DNA of 64,000 nt from Actinomycetota bacterium (GTDB lineage Bacteria; Actinomycetota; Thermoleophilia; Solirubrobacterales; Solirubrobacteraceae). The stretch is from contig VAWY01000025.1 of assembly GCA_005888335.1 (NCBI GenBank), positions 1 through 64,000 of the forward strand, read 5' to 3'. The stretch's first letter is position 1. The number at the start of each line of letters is the position of its first letter. The notes beneath the pieces were generated by a model. It worked only from the letters and a program-made list of their open reading frames with translations, did no database searches and had not been told where the DNA came from. This document shows, piece after piece, positions 51,729 through 60,095 of this stretch. The translations under genes and the position numbers were made by a program.

Positions 51729-51929
51729 TCAGGGCCGAGCACGCGCCGCCCAGGCGCGCCCGGTGACGGTGAAGGGCCCGTCGCCGAGCTGTTGCCGGCA
51801 ACCCTCCCGTAGGTCGGCACGTCCACGGTCCCGGCGCACCGCTGCGAAGTCGGTGAACTGCGGCGCGATGAGCGCCGAGTAGCGCCCCTTGAAGCGGTCA
51901 TACGCCTCGGCGGCGACGTCGAACCGCAT
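51729..51929 (-). pseudogene. Internally deleted SAM methyltransferase remnant
   Basis: 66 residues that join the N-terminus of a class I methyltransferase (FDVAAEAYDRFKGRYSALIAP, the usual opening of that family) to what looks like its C-terminal end (LGDGPFTVTGRAWAARARP). The SAM-binding motifs and about 200 residues between are missing. The joined frame is open, so a short product could still be made, but it cannot be an enzyme. Confidence 0.65.
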
Positions 51930-51940
51930 GCTCAGCTCGG

Positions 51941-52633
51941 CTACGCCCGGCCGGTCAGAAGCTGGCCGCCTCCGTCGTTGCGCACGCCGACATCGCGCAA
52001 CCCGGCGCGTTCAGCGAGCCTGGCGAGCTCGTCGTCGGAATAGAAGTGGCCCTGGCTGGCAATCGGCTCCGGCGCAGCGGGCGTTCCGCGCAGCTCGGGG
52101 GCCGTCGTGTAGAGCGCCAGGCGGCCGTCAGCGCGTAGGACGCGCCGACACTCGCGGAGCACGCCCACCGGGTCATCGAGAAAGAAGAAGACGATGGACA
52201 TCGCCACCGCGCTGAACACGTGGTCGGCGAACGGCAGGCGCTCGGCCTCTGCCAGCACAACCTCCGCGCCAGGAGCGCGCTCGCGCGCGAGTGCGACCAT
52301 CTCGTCGCTGTGGTCCAGCCCGGTCACCCGGGCGCCGGTGGCCAGCGCATCGCGCAACAGGAGACCGCCGCCGCAGCCCACGTCGAGCAGGTGATCGCCC
52401 GGCGCAAGCGCAAGCGCGTCGAGGATCGCGCGCCGCGCGAAGTCATGCACGTCGTCGGCCCCGTAGACCTCCCGTGCGCGCGATCCGGTCGGGCGGCGCG
52501 CGACGCGGTCGGTCAGCCAGCCCTCGAACTCCTCGTCGGAGAGCCCGGCTTCACGCCAGGCGGCGAGGTCTTCGTCACCGAGTCCAAACGCGCGCAGCAC
52601 CTCGGCGTGCGGGCCTGCCTTCGCACCGCCCAT
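51941..52633 (-). CDS. Class I SAM-dependent methyltransferase
   Basis: 230 residues. An N-terminal helical region (VLRAFGLGDEDLAAWREAGLSDEEFEGWL), then HLLDVGCGGGLLLRDAL (motif I), VTGLDHSDEMV, EAERLPFADHVFSAVAMS and LRADGRLALYT, of the Methyltransf_11 type. Start ATG at 52633 chosen because the region before it is read from the opposite flank. Substrate unknown. It lies 11 bp downstream (lower coordinate side is the deleted relative). Confidence 0.82.
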   Translation of the reverse strand: MGGAKAGPHAEVLRAFGLGDEDLAAWREAGLSDEEFEGWLTDRVARRPTGSRAREVYGADDVHDFARRAILDALALAPGDHLLDVGCGGGLLLRDALATGARVTGLDHSDEMVALARERAPGAEVVLAEAERLPFADHVFSAVAMSIVFFFLDDPVGVLRECRRVLRADGRLALYTTAPELRGTPAAPEPIASQGHFYSDDELARLAERAGLRDVGVRNDGGGQLLTGRA

Positions 52634-52712
52634 ACCCGGCAATCCTAGGTGCGCGTCATCCTCGAACGACACGGTCGCGTGATCGAATCGGTGAAGCTGG
52701 CACGCTCTCGCC

Positions 52713-53219
52713 ATGAGCCACATCCGGCCCTGTCGGAATGACGAGCTCACCGCGATCCTCGCGATCGTCAACGCCGCCGCGCAGGCGTATCGCGGGGTCA
52801 TACCAGCCGACCGCTGGCACGAGCCCTACATGTCGCTGGGGGAACTGGAGCGGGAGATCGCCGCCGGTGTCGTGTTCTGGGGCTACGAGGCCGGTGGCGC
52901 GGTGCTTGGTGTCATGGGCGTTCAGCGAGTCCGCGACGTCGACCTGATCCGCCACGCCTATGTCTCGCCCGGCAGCCAGCGACGCGGCGTCGGCAGCGCG
53001 CTGCTGGAGCACCTTGCGCGCGCGAGCACCGATCGCCTGCTCGTCGGCACGTGGGCCGCCGCCGATTGGGCGGTGAGCTTCTACCGCCGACACGGCTTCG
53101 AGCTGGTCTCGCCCGAGCGCACGGTCGCACTGCTGAAGACCCATTGGACGATCCCCGAACGCCAGATCGAGAGCTCGGTCGTGCTTGCCAAACCGCCGCT
53201 TGACGGCGGAGACCGATGA
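52713..53219 (+). CDS. GNAT family N-acetyltransferase
   Basis: 168 residues. The acetyl-CoA loop SPGSQRRGVGSALLEHL and the C-terminal AVSFYRRHGFELVS are typical of GNAT domains. The N-terminal VNAAAQAYRGVIPADRWHEPYMS fits small-molecule acetyltransferases. Target unknown. Codon use here is a little less GC-biased than in the core genes. Confidence 0.9.
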   Translation: MSHIRPCRNDELTAILAIVNAAAQAYRGVIPADRWHEPYMSLGELEREIAAGVVFWGYEAGGAVLGVMGVQRVRDVDLIRHAYVSPGSQRRGVGSALLEHLARASTDRLLVGTWAAADWAVSFYRRHGFELVSPERTVALLKTHWTIPERQIESSVVLAKPPLDGGDR

Positions 53220-53279
53220 GTGCTCACCAGTTCGGCGGTCCCTACAAGCACCGAGTCGAACCGAGGAGGTCCGTCGCCG

Positions 53280-53837
53280 ATGAAGCCCGATCCGACCCCT
53301 GAGATCGACAGCCGGTTCAGCGATCCGGATGCCGGCCCGACTCCGTGGTCTGCGGCCGCGCAGGCGCTCGAGCGCGCCGAGCTGTACTGGCTGACCACGG
53401 TGCGAGCCGACGGCCGGCCGCACGTGACACCGCTGATCGGCGTGGCGCAAGACGGCGCGGTGCACTTCTGCACCGGGCTGCGCGAGCAGAAAGCCCGCAA
53501 TCTCGAAGCCCGCCGAGAGGTCGCGCTGACCACCGGGAACAACACCTGGGCTCGGGGTCTTGACATCGTCGTCGAGGGCACCGCAGTCCGGGTGACCGAC
53601 CGTGACGCCCTGCAGTCACTGGCTGACGCGTACGAGGCGAAGTACGGCAGCGTGTGGCACTTCGACGTCGGTGATGGAGTCTTCGTCGGCGCGGGCGAGG
53701 ATGCCGCCGCCGTGTTCCGGATCGAACCGTCCAAGGTCTTGGCCTTCGCCAAGGAACCGCACGCCCAGACCACGTACCGGTTCACCGATCGCAGCCGGCG
53801 CTCCGCTGACGGGTCCCAGGCGCCCGGCGCCCGATAG
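53280..53837 (+). CDS. Pyridoxamine 5'-phosphate oxidase-like flavin/F420 split-barrel protein
   Basis: 185 residues. Split barrel with ELYWLTTVRADGRPHVTPLIGVAQDGAVHFCTG, then REVALTTGNNTWARGLDIVVEGTAVRVTD. ATG at 53280 has GAGGAGGT nine bases upstream. Such actinobacterial proteins often use F420H2 or bind FMN; the cofactor cannot be read. Stop and next start overlap by one base. Confidence 0.85.
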   Translation: MKPDPTPEIDSRFSDPDAGPTPWSAAAQALERAELYWLTTVRADGRPHVTPLIGVAQDGAVHFCTGLREQKARNLEARREVALTTGNNTWARGLDIVVEGTAVRVTDRDALQSLADAYEAKYGSVWHFDVGDGVFVGAGEDAAAVFRIEPSKVLAFAKEPHAQTTYRFTDRSRRSADGSQAPGAR

Positions 53838-54958
53838 TGGGCTCGATCGACACCGACCGGCTGACGCGGCTGGGTCTGTATGACCCGGCCGCGCCGGATG
53901 CCCGGGAACGCCTGAGACTCCTGGAGCTTGTCCTCGCGCTGGGCGCGACCGAGGACGAGCTGGTGGAGCGGGCTGCGAACGAGCGGCTTGGGCCGCTCGC
54001 CCTCGAGCTTGCGATGCGAACGTCGAGCGAGCGAGTGGAGTTCGGGGACGCGGCCTCGCAGGCGGGCCTGTCGATCGACGAGGCGGCCGCGTTGTGGCGG
54101 GCGTTGGGCTTTCCCGACCCGCGACAGACCAAGCCGCGTCTGCCAGCCGACTCGGTCGAGGTTCTGCGGCTGATCGCCGGCCTGGGGCGCGAGCTCTTCG
54201 GGCCCGAGGCGACGCTTGCCCTCGCGCGGGTCGTGGGCGGAACTTCGGCGCGTCTGGCCCAGGCGCTCGTCGACGCGTTCCGGGCCGAGGTCGAGATGCC
54301 GCTCCTCTCCGAAGGCGTCCCCTACGTCGAGATCGTCGAGCGGTTCACCCGGCTCGCCCGTGAGGACCTTCCGGCGGCCTTTGCCGCGCTCGCGGTGATC
54401 ACGCGCCAGCATCTCGTCGCGCAGGCGTCGGGGACGTGGTCGGCGGTCGGCGGGGAGTCCGTGGCGCACCGCGACCTGGTCATCGGCTTCTCAGACCTCG
54501 TGGGCTACACGACGCTGTCGCGGACGCTGTCGGGAACCGCGCTGGCGTCGCTGATCCGCCGCTTCGAAGGGCTCCTCGGAGAAACGGTCCTCGCCGAACG
54601 AGGACGCATCGTCAAGCTCATCGGCGACGGCGCGATGTTCGCCTGCGACGACGCCGAAGCAGCCTGCGACATCGGGCTCGAGCTCTGCGACGTCTTCGAC
54701 GCCGCCCGAGGCACCCCGCCGGTTCGCGTCGGCCTCGCCGCAGGCTCGGTCGTCGCGCTGCAGGGCGACTACTACGGCGAGACGGTCAACGTCGCGGCCC
54801 GTCTGGTCGCGGTGGCCCGGCCGTCGACGGTCGCCGTCGACGAGGAGGTCCGCCGCCGCGCAGGCCGCCGCTTCGATTTTCAGCGCCTGCCGGCCCAACC
54901 GCTCAAGGGTCTGCCCGAAGCGCCCGCGTATCGCGCCAAGCGGCGCGAAGCGAGCTAG
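53837..54958 (+). CDS. Class III adenylate/guanylate cyclase
   Basis: 373 residues. N-terminal ~190 residues are helical regulatory sequence with a MerR/DNA-binding-like start (LTRLGLYDP...) of a type common in actinobacterial cyclases. The catalytic domain (~215-370) has VIGFSDLVGYTTLSRTL (metal Asp), IVKLIGDGAMFAC (second metal Asp) and DYYGETVNVAARLVAVARPSTVAVDEEV (transition-state region). Active-site Asp residues are present. GTG start overlapping the previous stop (TAGTG). Confidence 0.9.
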   Translation: MGSIDTDRLTRLGLYDPAAPDARERLRLLELVLALGATEDELVERAANERLGPLALELAMRTSSERVEFGDAASQAGLSIDEAAALWRALGFPDPRQTKPRLPADSVEVLRLIAGLGRELFGPEATLALARVVGGTSARLAQALVDAFRAEVEMPLLSEGVPYVEIVERFTRLAREDLPAAFAALAVITRQHLVAQASGTWSAVGGESVAHRDLVIGFSDLVGYTTLSRTLSGTALASLIRRFEGLLGETVLAERGRIVKLIGDGAMFACDDAEAACDIGLELCDVFDAARGTPPVRVGLAAGSVVALQGDYYGETVNVAARLVAVARPSTVAVDEEVRRRAGRRFDFQRLPAQPLKGLPEAPAYRAKRREAS

Positions 54959-55209
54959 ACGGCCCCCCAGCGCCTCGAAGAGATCAGCGCGTCGCCCGCC
55001 GCTCGCCGCACGGCGCGCGCCTGATCGGCGTCCATCCACATCTCCCAGCGGCGCGATGCCGACGCTCGCGGGTCGCGGAAGCGGTAGGGGCGCCGTCCGC
55101 CGAATTCGACGGTGCGCCGATGAAAGACGCCCCCGAGCACGGACGCTATCCGACGGCGTGGCCAACCCATCGCGTTCTGTGGCGCATGCTCGGCCGGACG
55201 CGCGCGCAT
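54955..55209 (-). CDS. Small hypothetical protein, possibly a remnant
   Basis: 84 residues; ATG overlaps the stop of the VOC gene (TGATG), which suggests coupling. The C-terminal half (RRPYRFRDPRASASRRWEMWMDADQARAVRRAAGDALI) has a natural amino-acid mix and could be the C-terminal tail of a larger enzyme, possibly a sulfotransferase-like one; the N-terminal half is Arg-rich. Real expression is uncertain. It overlaps the cyclase 3' end by 4 bp. Confidence 0.35.
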   Translation of the reverse strand: MRARPAEHAPQNAMGWPRRRIASVLGGVFHRRTVEFGGRRPYRFRDPRASASRRWEMWMDADQARAVRRAAGDALISSRRWGAV

Positions 55210-55607
55210 CAGAAGTCGCGCCGGCCGGCGAGGCGCGTCGCAACCTCCGGCCGGGTGAGCTGGTAGAGCGCCAGCCGCTGGGGTCCCGGACAGGCGAGCT
55301 CGACGACCGGCCCGTGCGGGATCTCGAGGCGCGCGGCGACCTTCGCGCCGCGCGCCCCCAGGTCGGCGACCACCGAGTCGAGGTCGGTGACGCGGTACAC
55401 GAGGACGGGCTGGTCGCCCTCGAGATGCCCGGCCAGCAGAAGCGCCGGAGGCCCATCACTCAGGCGGATCATCGCAACGCGGGTCTCGAACGCCTCGATC
55501 GCGAACACGAGCTCTCCGCCCAGCGCCTCGGTGAAATGAGCGATGTCGGTCTTGACGTCGCGGCTCGGCAGGTAGACGAAGTCGAGCCTCTCGAACAGGG
55601 TCTGCAG
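55209..55607 (-). CDS. VOC (glyoxalase/bleomycin-resistance) superfamily protein
   Basis: 132 residues from a CTG at 55607 (L-Q-T-L-F-E-R-L-D-F). A VOC module: FVYLPSRDVKTDIAHFTEALGGELVFAIEAFETRVAMIRL and PVLVYRVTDLDSVVADLGARGAKVAARLEIPHGP. The frame stays open to an ATG at 55778, but the extra 57 residues are Ala/Gly/Arg-rich and unlike the family. No ATG/GTG/TTG lies near the conserved start, hence CTG. Ligand unknown. Confidence 0.78.
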   Translation of the reverse strand: MQTLFERLDFVYLPSRDVKTDIAHFTEALGGELVFAIEAFETRVAMIRLSDGPPALLLAGHLEGDQPVLVYRVTDLDSVVADLGARGAKVAARLEIPHGPVVELACPGPQRLALYQLTRPEVATRLAGRRDF

Positions 55608-55729
55608 GCTAGTCGCCGCGCCCCGGGATGGCGTGGTTGGCGCGGCCGCGACGCCGGGCTGATCACCGGGCGCCGCGCCGGCCGCGCGGCCGTGTACGTC
55701 CGCACCCCGACCGGTGACGCGCTGGCCAG

Positions 55730-56431
55730 TCAGCCCGCCGCCGGCGGCCACGGAACGAGCGGATGACCGATCTCCCACTGGTGACCGAACGGATCGTCAA
55801 AGCGCCCCAGCAGCCATCCGTGCTCCTCGCCGACGGGGCTCGTCGGCGTCGCGCCCGCTGCGACCGCCGCGGCGAGCAGCGACTCGGGGTCGTCGACGAT
55901 CAGCAGCGTGCGCCCGGTCGCGCCGGCGATCGCCTCGGGGCTGAGCCGCCGCAGGCTCGCCGACGCGGTCGAGACCCAGAACCGCGCCCCGGCGACCGAC
56001 AGTTGCGCCACGACGTCCTTGGGGTCCATCCCGACGACCCGATGTTCGACGACCGCGCCGAGCGCCTGCTCGTAGAACGCGATCGCCGCCGGCGCATCGG
56101 CCACCCAGAGCTCTGGCTGCACCTCAGATGCCGGCGCGGCGCGACGCCCGTCGAGCCGGAGCGTCCACGGCTCGATCGCATCGATCCTGAGGTGCGTCTC
56201 GCTCCAGGGATCGCGCGCCAGCGTCGCGCGGACGGCGTCCTCGGACTCGGCCTCGACGACGTGGACCACGCGGTAACCGTCGGCGAGCGGGCCTCCGAGC
56301 ACGATGAAGCCCGTCTCGACGAGCCCGTCCATGAACGACGCGTGCGCGGTCCAGCCGGACTGCTCCTCCATGGGCCGCGAGGAGTCCCATTCAGGGCCCG
56401 ACCGAAGCACGACGACCAGGAACGTGGCCAC
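55730..56431 (-). CDS. YCII-domain plus VOC-domain protein
   Basis: 233 residues. Residues 1-90 are YCII-like (ATFLVVVLRSGPEWDSSRPMEEQSGWTAHASFMDGLVE, then GPLADGYRVVHVVEAESEDAVRATLARDP), a ferredoxin-like fold with conserved His and Asp. Residues ~105-230 are a VOC domain (LWVADAPAAIAFYEQALGAVVEHRVVG ... GRFDDPFGHQWEIGH). The metal ligands of the VOC part look complete. Function unknown. GTG start. Confidence 0.82.
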   Translation of the reverse strand: MATFLVVVLRSGPEWDSSRPMEEQSGWTAHASFMDGLVETGFIVLGGPLADGYRVVHVVEAESEDAVRATLARDPWSETHLRIDAIEPWTLRLDGRRAAPASEVQPELWVADAPAAIAFYEQALGAVVEHRVVGMDPKDVVAQLSVAGARFWVSTASASLRRLSPEAIAGATGRTLLIVDDPESLLAAAVAAGATPTSPVGEEHGWLLGRFDDPFGHQWEIGHPLVPWPPAAG

Positions 56432-56453
56432 ACGGGAACCCTAGGCTGCAGCC

Positions 56454-56593
56454 GTGGCCTTTCGCGTCGTCCGCCCCGACGAGCTCGAGTGGACGACGCG
56501 TCCGCACGCGCCCGAGGAGCCGCCGCGCCACGCCGCCGAGCTCAGCGACGCGGCCGGCTTCGCCCGCAGGCAATCCTCGACTCCGCGATCTAA
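56454..56593 (+). pseudogene. Internally deleted cupin-like gene remnant
   Basis: GTG at 56454 opens AFRVVRPDELEWTTRPHAPEEPPRHAAELSDAAG, which looks like the N-terminus of a small cupin (phosphomannose-isomerase-like) protein. After ~38 residues the frame shifts and the last bases read AILDSAI and stop at 56593, like the end of such a protein. The metal-binding cupin core is absent. Probably a gene with an internal deletion. Confidence 0.5.
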
Positions 56594-57360
56594 CGCCTCA
56601 CTTCGATCACGCGATAGGGGCTGGTCACGCGGAACCGCTCGGGATCCTCGTTGCCCTGGCGCAGGACGGCGAGCGCCTCCGACCGCGCCGCGGCGTAGGT
56701 GCCGGCCTGCTCGAGCAGCGGCCTGCCCGCAAGGCTCCTCGGGTGGCGCTCCTCGTTGGCGGCCAGATACTCCTCGGGTGAGGCGGCGACGCTCGCGAGG
56801 CGGCCGTCGTGGAAGCGGACCTCGGCGCCGTGGCGGGCGGCCAGCTCGGCGACCGCCTCGCGGTCATGCCAGGCGAACCGGCGCATGGTCCGTCCGGTCG
56901 CTGCGGCGATCGCGCGAGCGAAGACGCCCAGCATCGCGTCGATCGGGCCGGCCGGCACCCACGCCGAGACGAACGCGCGGCCGCCGGGGCGAACAACGCG
57001 GACGAGCTCGCCGAACGCGCGGTCCGGGTCGTCGGCGAAGATGAGCCCGAAGACCGAGAGCGCGACGTCGAAGTCGTGATCGTCGAACGGCAGCTGCTGC
57101 GCGTCGCCGGTGACGAACGTCGCGGCGAGGCCCGCCTTCGCGGCCCGCTCGCGAGCGACCTGGATCAGGCGCGGCGCGGCGTCGATCCCGGACACGACCG
57201 CGCCCTGGTGCGCGGCGAGGAGCGCGGCGTTCCCGGTGCCGCACGCGATGTCGACCACCCGCTCTCCCCGCTGCAACGCCGCAAGCGACACGACATGCTC
57301 GGCGACGGGCTCGAGCTCCGCCGCGGTGTGCTCGTACTCGCCGGTCCCCCAGTCGATCAC
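56590..57360 (-). CDS. Class I SAM-dependent methyltransferase (UbiE-like)
   Basis: 256 residues. GERVVDIACGTGNAALLAAHQG (motif I), VSGIDAAPRLIQVARE, TGDAQQLPFDDHDFDVALSVFGLIF, and VVRPGGRAFVSAWVP. C-terminal region ends EDPERFRVTSPYRVIEVRR. Substrate unknown. GTG start overlaps the stop of the SnoaL-like gene (GTGA), so the two are a unit. Confidence 0.87.
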   Translation of the reverse strand: MIDWGTGEYEHTAAELEPVAEHVVSLAALQRGERVVDIACGTGNAALLAAHQGAVVSGIDAAPRLIQVARERAAKAGLAATFVTGDAQQLPFDDHDFDVALSVFGLIFADDPDRAFGELVRVVRPGGRAFVSAWVPAGPIDAMLGVFARAIAAATGRTMRRFAWHDREAVAELAARHGAEVRFHDGRLASVAASPEEYLAANEERHPRSLAGRPLLEQAGTYAAARSEALAVLRQGNEDPERFRVTSPYRVIEVRR

Positions 57361-57698
57361 TCGAGGTCCCAGCCGAAGTAGACCTCCGTCCGGGAGACCT
57401 TGTCGCCCTCGAAGGTGAGGATCTCGGTGTTCCGAAACCGGGTGCCGTCGGTCCTCGTGGTCTCGTAGGTCACGAGGACCTCGTCGCCCACCTTGGCGAG
57501 TCGCTTGAACTCGAACGACGCGATCATCTCCGCGTTCGGCCAGCAGCGCTCGAAGTACGTCGCGCGGTCGATGCCGACATCGGCGGGGCTGAAGAACGTG
57601 TAGTCGTCGGCGAGATGCTTCTCGACGAGGCTGCGGTCGCCGGACTCGTAGGCGCGGTAGCACTCGCGCGCGACCTCCAGGCGGTCCATGGGAGTCAT
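57357..57698 (-). CDS. SnoaL-like/NTF2-fold protein
   Basis: 113 residues, ATG at 57698. Pattern VARECYRAYESGDRSLVEKHLADDYTFFSPADVGIDRATYFERCWPN and VLVTYETTRTDGTRFRNTEILTFEGDKVSRTEVYFGWD fits the nuclear-transport-factor-2 fold used for small-molecule binding or isomerisation. Coupled with the methyltransferase gene. Confidence 0.87.
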   Translation of the reverse strand: MTPMDRLEVARECYRAYESGDRSLVEKHLADDYTFFSPADVGIDRATYFERCWPNAEMIASFEFKRLAKVGDEVLVTYETTRTDGTRFRNTEILTFEGDKVSRTEVYFGWDLE

Positions 57699-57787
57699 CG
57701 GGCGGCCTCGATCGTTGCGTGCCTCATCCCACGAACCTTGGCATGGCCGGCACCGCAGGCCGAGCGGCACCCCCTAGGCTTGCGTCG

Positions 57788-58069
57788 ATGACGACCGAGA
57801 CGCCGACGCTGTTCGTGTGCCACGGCGATGACGGCGGCCCGCGGGTGCATCCGTGCCGTCGCGTCCAGGAGGCGCTGCGCGCCGCCGGCATCGAGTACGA
57901 CAAGGTGATCGCCGCGCACGGCAGTCCGATCCCGTTCCTGCGCAAGGGCTCACGCGAGGAGCTCCGCGAGGCGACCGGAGACACCAGGCTGCCGGCGCTC
58001 AAGCTCCCCGACGGAACCGTCATCACGCACTCGCGCGCGATCCTCTCCTGGATCGGCCGGCAGAACTGA
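57788..58069 (+). CDS. Glutaredoxin/GST N-terminal-like thioredoxin-fold protein
   Basis: 93 residues, ATG at 57788. LFVCHGDDGGPRVHPCRRVQEALRAAGIEYDKVIAAHG, then TRLPALKLPDGTVITHSRAILSWI: a thioredoxin fold with the cis-Pro (LPALKL) and the SRAI helix typical of glutathione S-transferase N-terminal domains. No CxxC; the C-terminal GST helical domain is absent. Confidence 0.85.
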   Translation: MTTETPTLFVCHGDDGGPRVHPCRRVQEALRAAGIEYDKVIAAHGSPIPFLRKGSREELREATGDTRLPALKLPDGTVITHSRAILSWIGRQN

Positions 58070-58078
58070 GCTCGAGGG

Positions 58079-58693
58079 TCAGTGGCCCGTCGACGAGAAG
58101 TGCATGTAGTCCTTCGTGTCCCCGGCCCACGCCCCGCCCCAGCCCCAGCCGATCGAGCGGAAGGCCTGGATCACCCGCGCGGTCACCATCCCGCGCCGGT
58201 GACGCGACCGGTCGCGGTATCGGCGGGCCGTCGGGTCGCGGCTCTGACCGCAGCCGACGTATGGGTTCTCACGCGGGTTGACATCAACGGCGAGGCCATA
58301 GGCGTGCATCGACCACGAGCCGGTGCCGCGGCCGCCGGTGCACGGCGACGGCACCGCCTGCCGGCACGAGAACGACGCGGTGACGTCGCCGTCGGTCGCG
58401 AGGACGCTCATGCGGCGGATCGGGAAGTGCAGGTGGTACAGCTGCCGGAACACGCGCGCGAGCGGCTGCGCGGCGCTCGCATTGACGACGATCTGCCCGC
58501 TGTGCGACCGCCCGTCGAAGCCGCGGTAGGAGACCGTGATCACGCGCAGCCCGGACAGCGCGACGGGGCAGCCTCGGTGCCAGAAGCCGCCCTGCTTGAG
58601 CTGCGCCTGCACCGACGGCGGCAGGGGCTTCACCGAGGAGTGAAACGACGCGGGCGCCAGCAGCGCCGTCAGCAGCGCCAGGACGCGGAACAC
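58079..58693 (-). CDS. Secreted M15 family (D-Ala-D-Ala carboxypeptidase-like) peptidase
   Basis: 204 residues with short signal peptide (VLALLTALLAPASF). Zinc-peptidase M15 motifs: GSWSMHAYGLAVDVNP (SxHxxGxAxD) and KDYMHFS (final His). Four or more cysteines near the active site may form disulfides. It probably trims peptidoglycan peptides. GTG start. Confidence 0.87.
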   Translation of the reverse strand: MFRVLALLTALLAPASFHSSVKPLPPSVQAQLKQGGFWHRGCPVALSGLRVITVSYRGFDGRSHSGQIVVNASAAQPLARVFRQLYHLHFPIRRMSVLATDGDVTASFSCRQAVPSPCTGGRGTGSWSMHAYGLAVDVNPRENPYVGCGQSRDPTARRYRDRSRHRRGMVTARVIQAFRSIGWGWGGAWAGDTKDYMHFSSTGH

Positions 58694-58718
58694 AGCGCCC
58701 GGGACTCTACGCCCAGCG

Positions 58719-60053
58719 TCAGGCGACGGCGTGCAGCTGCCACGTGTCGGCCACGCCCTTGAGGGTGTGGGCGCCGCGGTCCGCGAACGCGATGCCCGAG
58801 CCGACGACGAGGTCCTTCACGGTGCGGGAGACGAGCACCTCGCCGCCCTGCGCGAGCGCGCTGACGCGAGCGGCGATGTGGACGGCGATGCCGCCGATGT
58901 CGTCGCCCATCACCTCGCACTCGCCGGTGTGGAGGCCGGCCCGGATGCGGATGCCCAGCGGCTCGGACTCCTCGACGATCGCGCGGGCACACCGGATCGC
59001 GCGCGCGGGGCCGTCGAACGTCGCCAGCACGCCGTCACCGGTCGACTTGACCTCGCGGCCCTGGAAGCGGCCGAGGGTGTCGCGGACCGCCCGCTGGTGG
59101 CGCTCGAGGATCTCCCGCCAGCGATGATCGCCGAGCTCGGCGGCCGTCCGCGTCGAGTCGACGATGTCGGTGAACAGCACCGTGGCGAGGACGCGCTCCG
59201 GCTCGGGCAGCGGGCGGCTGCCGGTGAGGAACTCCTGCACCTCGCCGAGCCACTCGTCGGCGCCCTCGTACCACGGGAAGTGGTCGCCGCCGGGCAGCTC
59301 GACGAGCCGGGCGTTGGGCAGGTGCTCCGCGAGCCAGCGCCCGTGGCGGACGTTGACGAGGCGGTCGTGGACGCGGTGGATGACGAGCGCGGGCGCGTGG
59401 ACGGTCGGCACGACGTCGCGCACGTCGACCTCGAGGAACATCCGCGCAAGCGCGGTCATCATGCCCGGGCTGGCGGTCGCGCGCTGCATGCGGCCGAAGA
59501 ACGCGCGCGACTGCGGGTCGTCCGCCTGGCTGGGCGCCACGACCTCGATCAGCGACCCGTCGCCCCAGTGCGGCAGGATCAGCTCGAGCCCCGCCTCGAC
59601 GAGCGCCTCCGCCGGCACCGCCCAGGGGTAGTCGTCGGCGTAGGTCGACCGAGCCATGCCGCCGCTGCAGACCAGCGCGTGCACGCGCTGCGGGTAGGTC
59701 GCGGCGAACAGGATACTCATCGGGACGCCCTCGGAGATCCCGATCAGGGCGGCCCGTTCAGAGCCCGCGGCGTCCATGACGGCGCGCACGTCGTCCATCC
59801 GCTGCTCGAACGTGGGAGCCTCGGCGACGGGATCCGAAAGCCCCGAGCCGCGACGGTCGAAGGAGATCACGCGGGCGAACGACGCCAGCCGTTCCATGAA
59901 CCGCGCCGACGGCTCGTGCTCCCAGACGAGCTCGACGTGCGTCGTGTAGCCGGGGACGAGCACGACGTCCAGGTCGCCCTCGCCGAACACCTGGTAGGCG
60001 ATGTGGACGTCGCCGCTTCGCGCGTACCTGGTCTCGGGCGCTGCCGTGGACAT
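58719..60053 (-). CDS. Alpha/beta hydrolase fused to class III nucleotide cyclase
   Basis: 444 residues, ATG at 60053 (another ATG five codons upstream). N-terminal hydrolase (~10-265): VVLVPGYTTHVELVWEH, ISFDRRGSGLSD, elbow IGISEGVPMSILF and His in PGGDHFPWYEG. C-terminal cyclase (~275-444): TVLFTDIVDSTRTAAEL with metal Asp, VKSTGDGVLATFDGP, IGGIAVHIAARV. The hydrolase domain may sense a ligand and set cyclase activity. This architecture is frequent in actinobacteria. Confidence 0.9.
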   Translation of the reverse strand: MSTAAPETRYARSGDVHIAYQVFGEGDLDVVLVPGYTTHVELVWEHEPSARFMERLASFARVISFDRRGSGLSDPVAEAPTFEQRMDDVRAVMDAAGSERAALIGISEGVPMSILFAATYPQRVHALVCSGGMARSTYADDYPWAVPAEALVEAGLELILPHWGDGSLIEVVAPSQADDPQSRAFFGRMQRATASPGMMTALARMFLEVDVRDVVPTVHAPALVIHRVHDRLVNVRHGRWLAEHLPNARLVELPGGDHFPWYEGADEWLGEVQEFLTGSRPLPEPERVLATVLFTDIVDSTRTAAELGDHRWREILERHQRAVRDTLGRFQGREVKSTGDGVLATFDGPARAIRCARAIVEESEPLGIRIRAGLHTGECEVMGDDIGGIAVHIAARVSALAQGGEVLVSRTVKDLVVGSGIAFADRGAHTLKGVADTWQLHAVA

Positions 60054-60095
60054 GCCGTGCGCCTGCATGAGTCTAGAGAAGCGGCTGTTGCGCTC

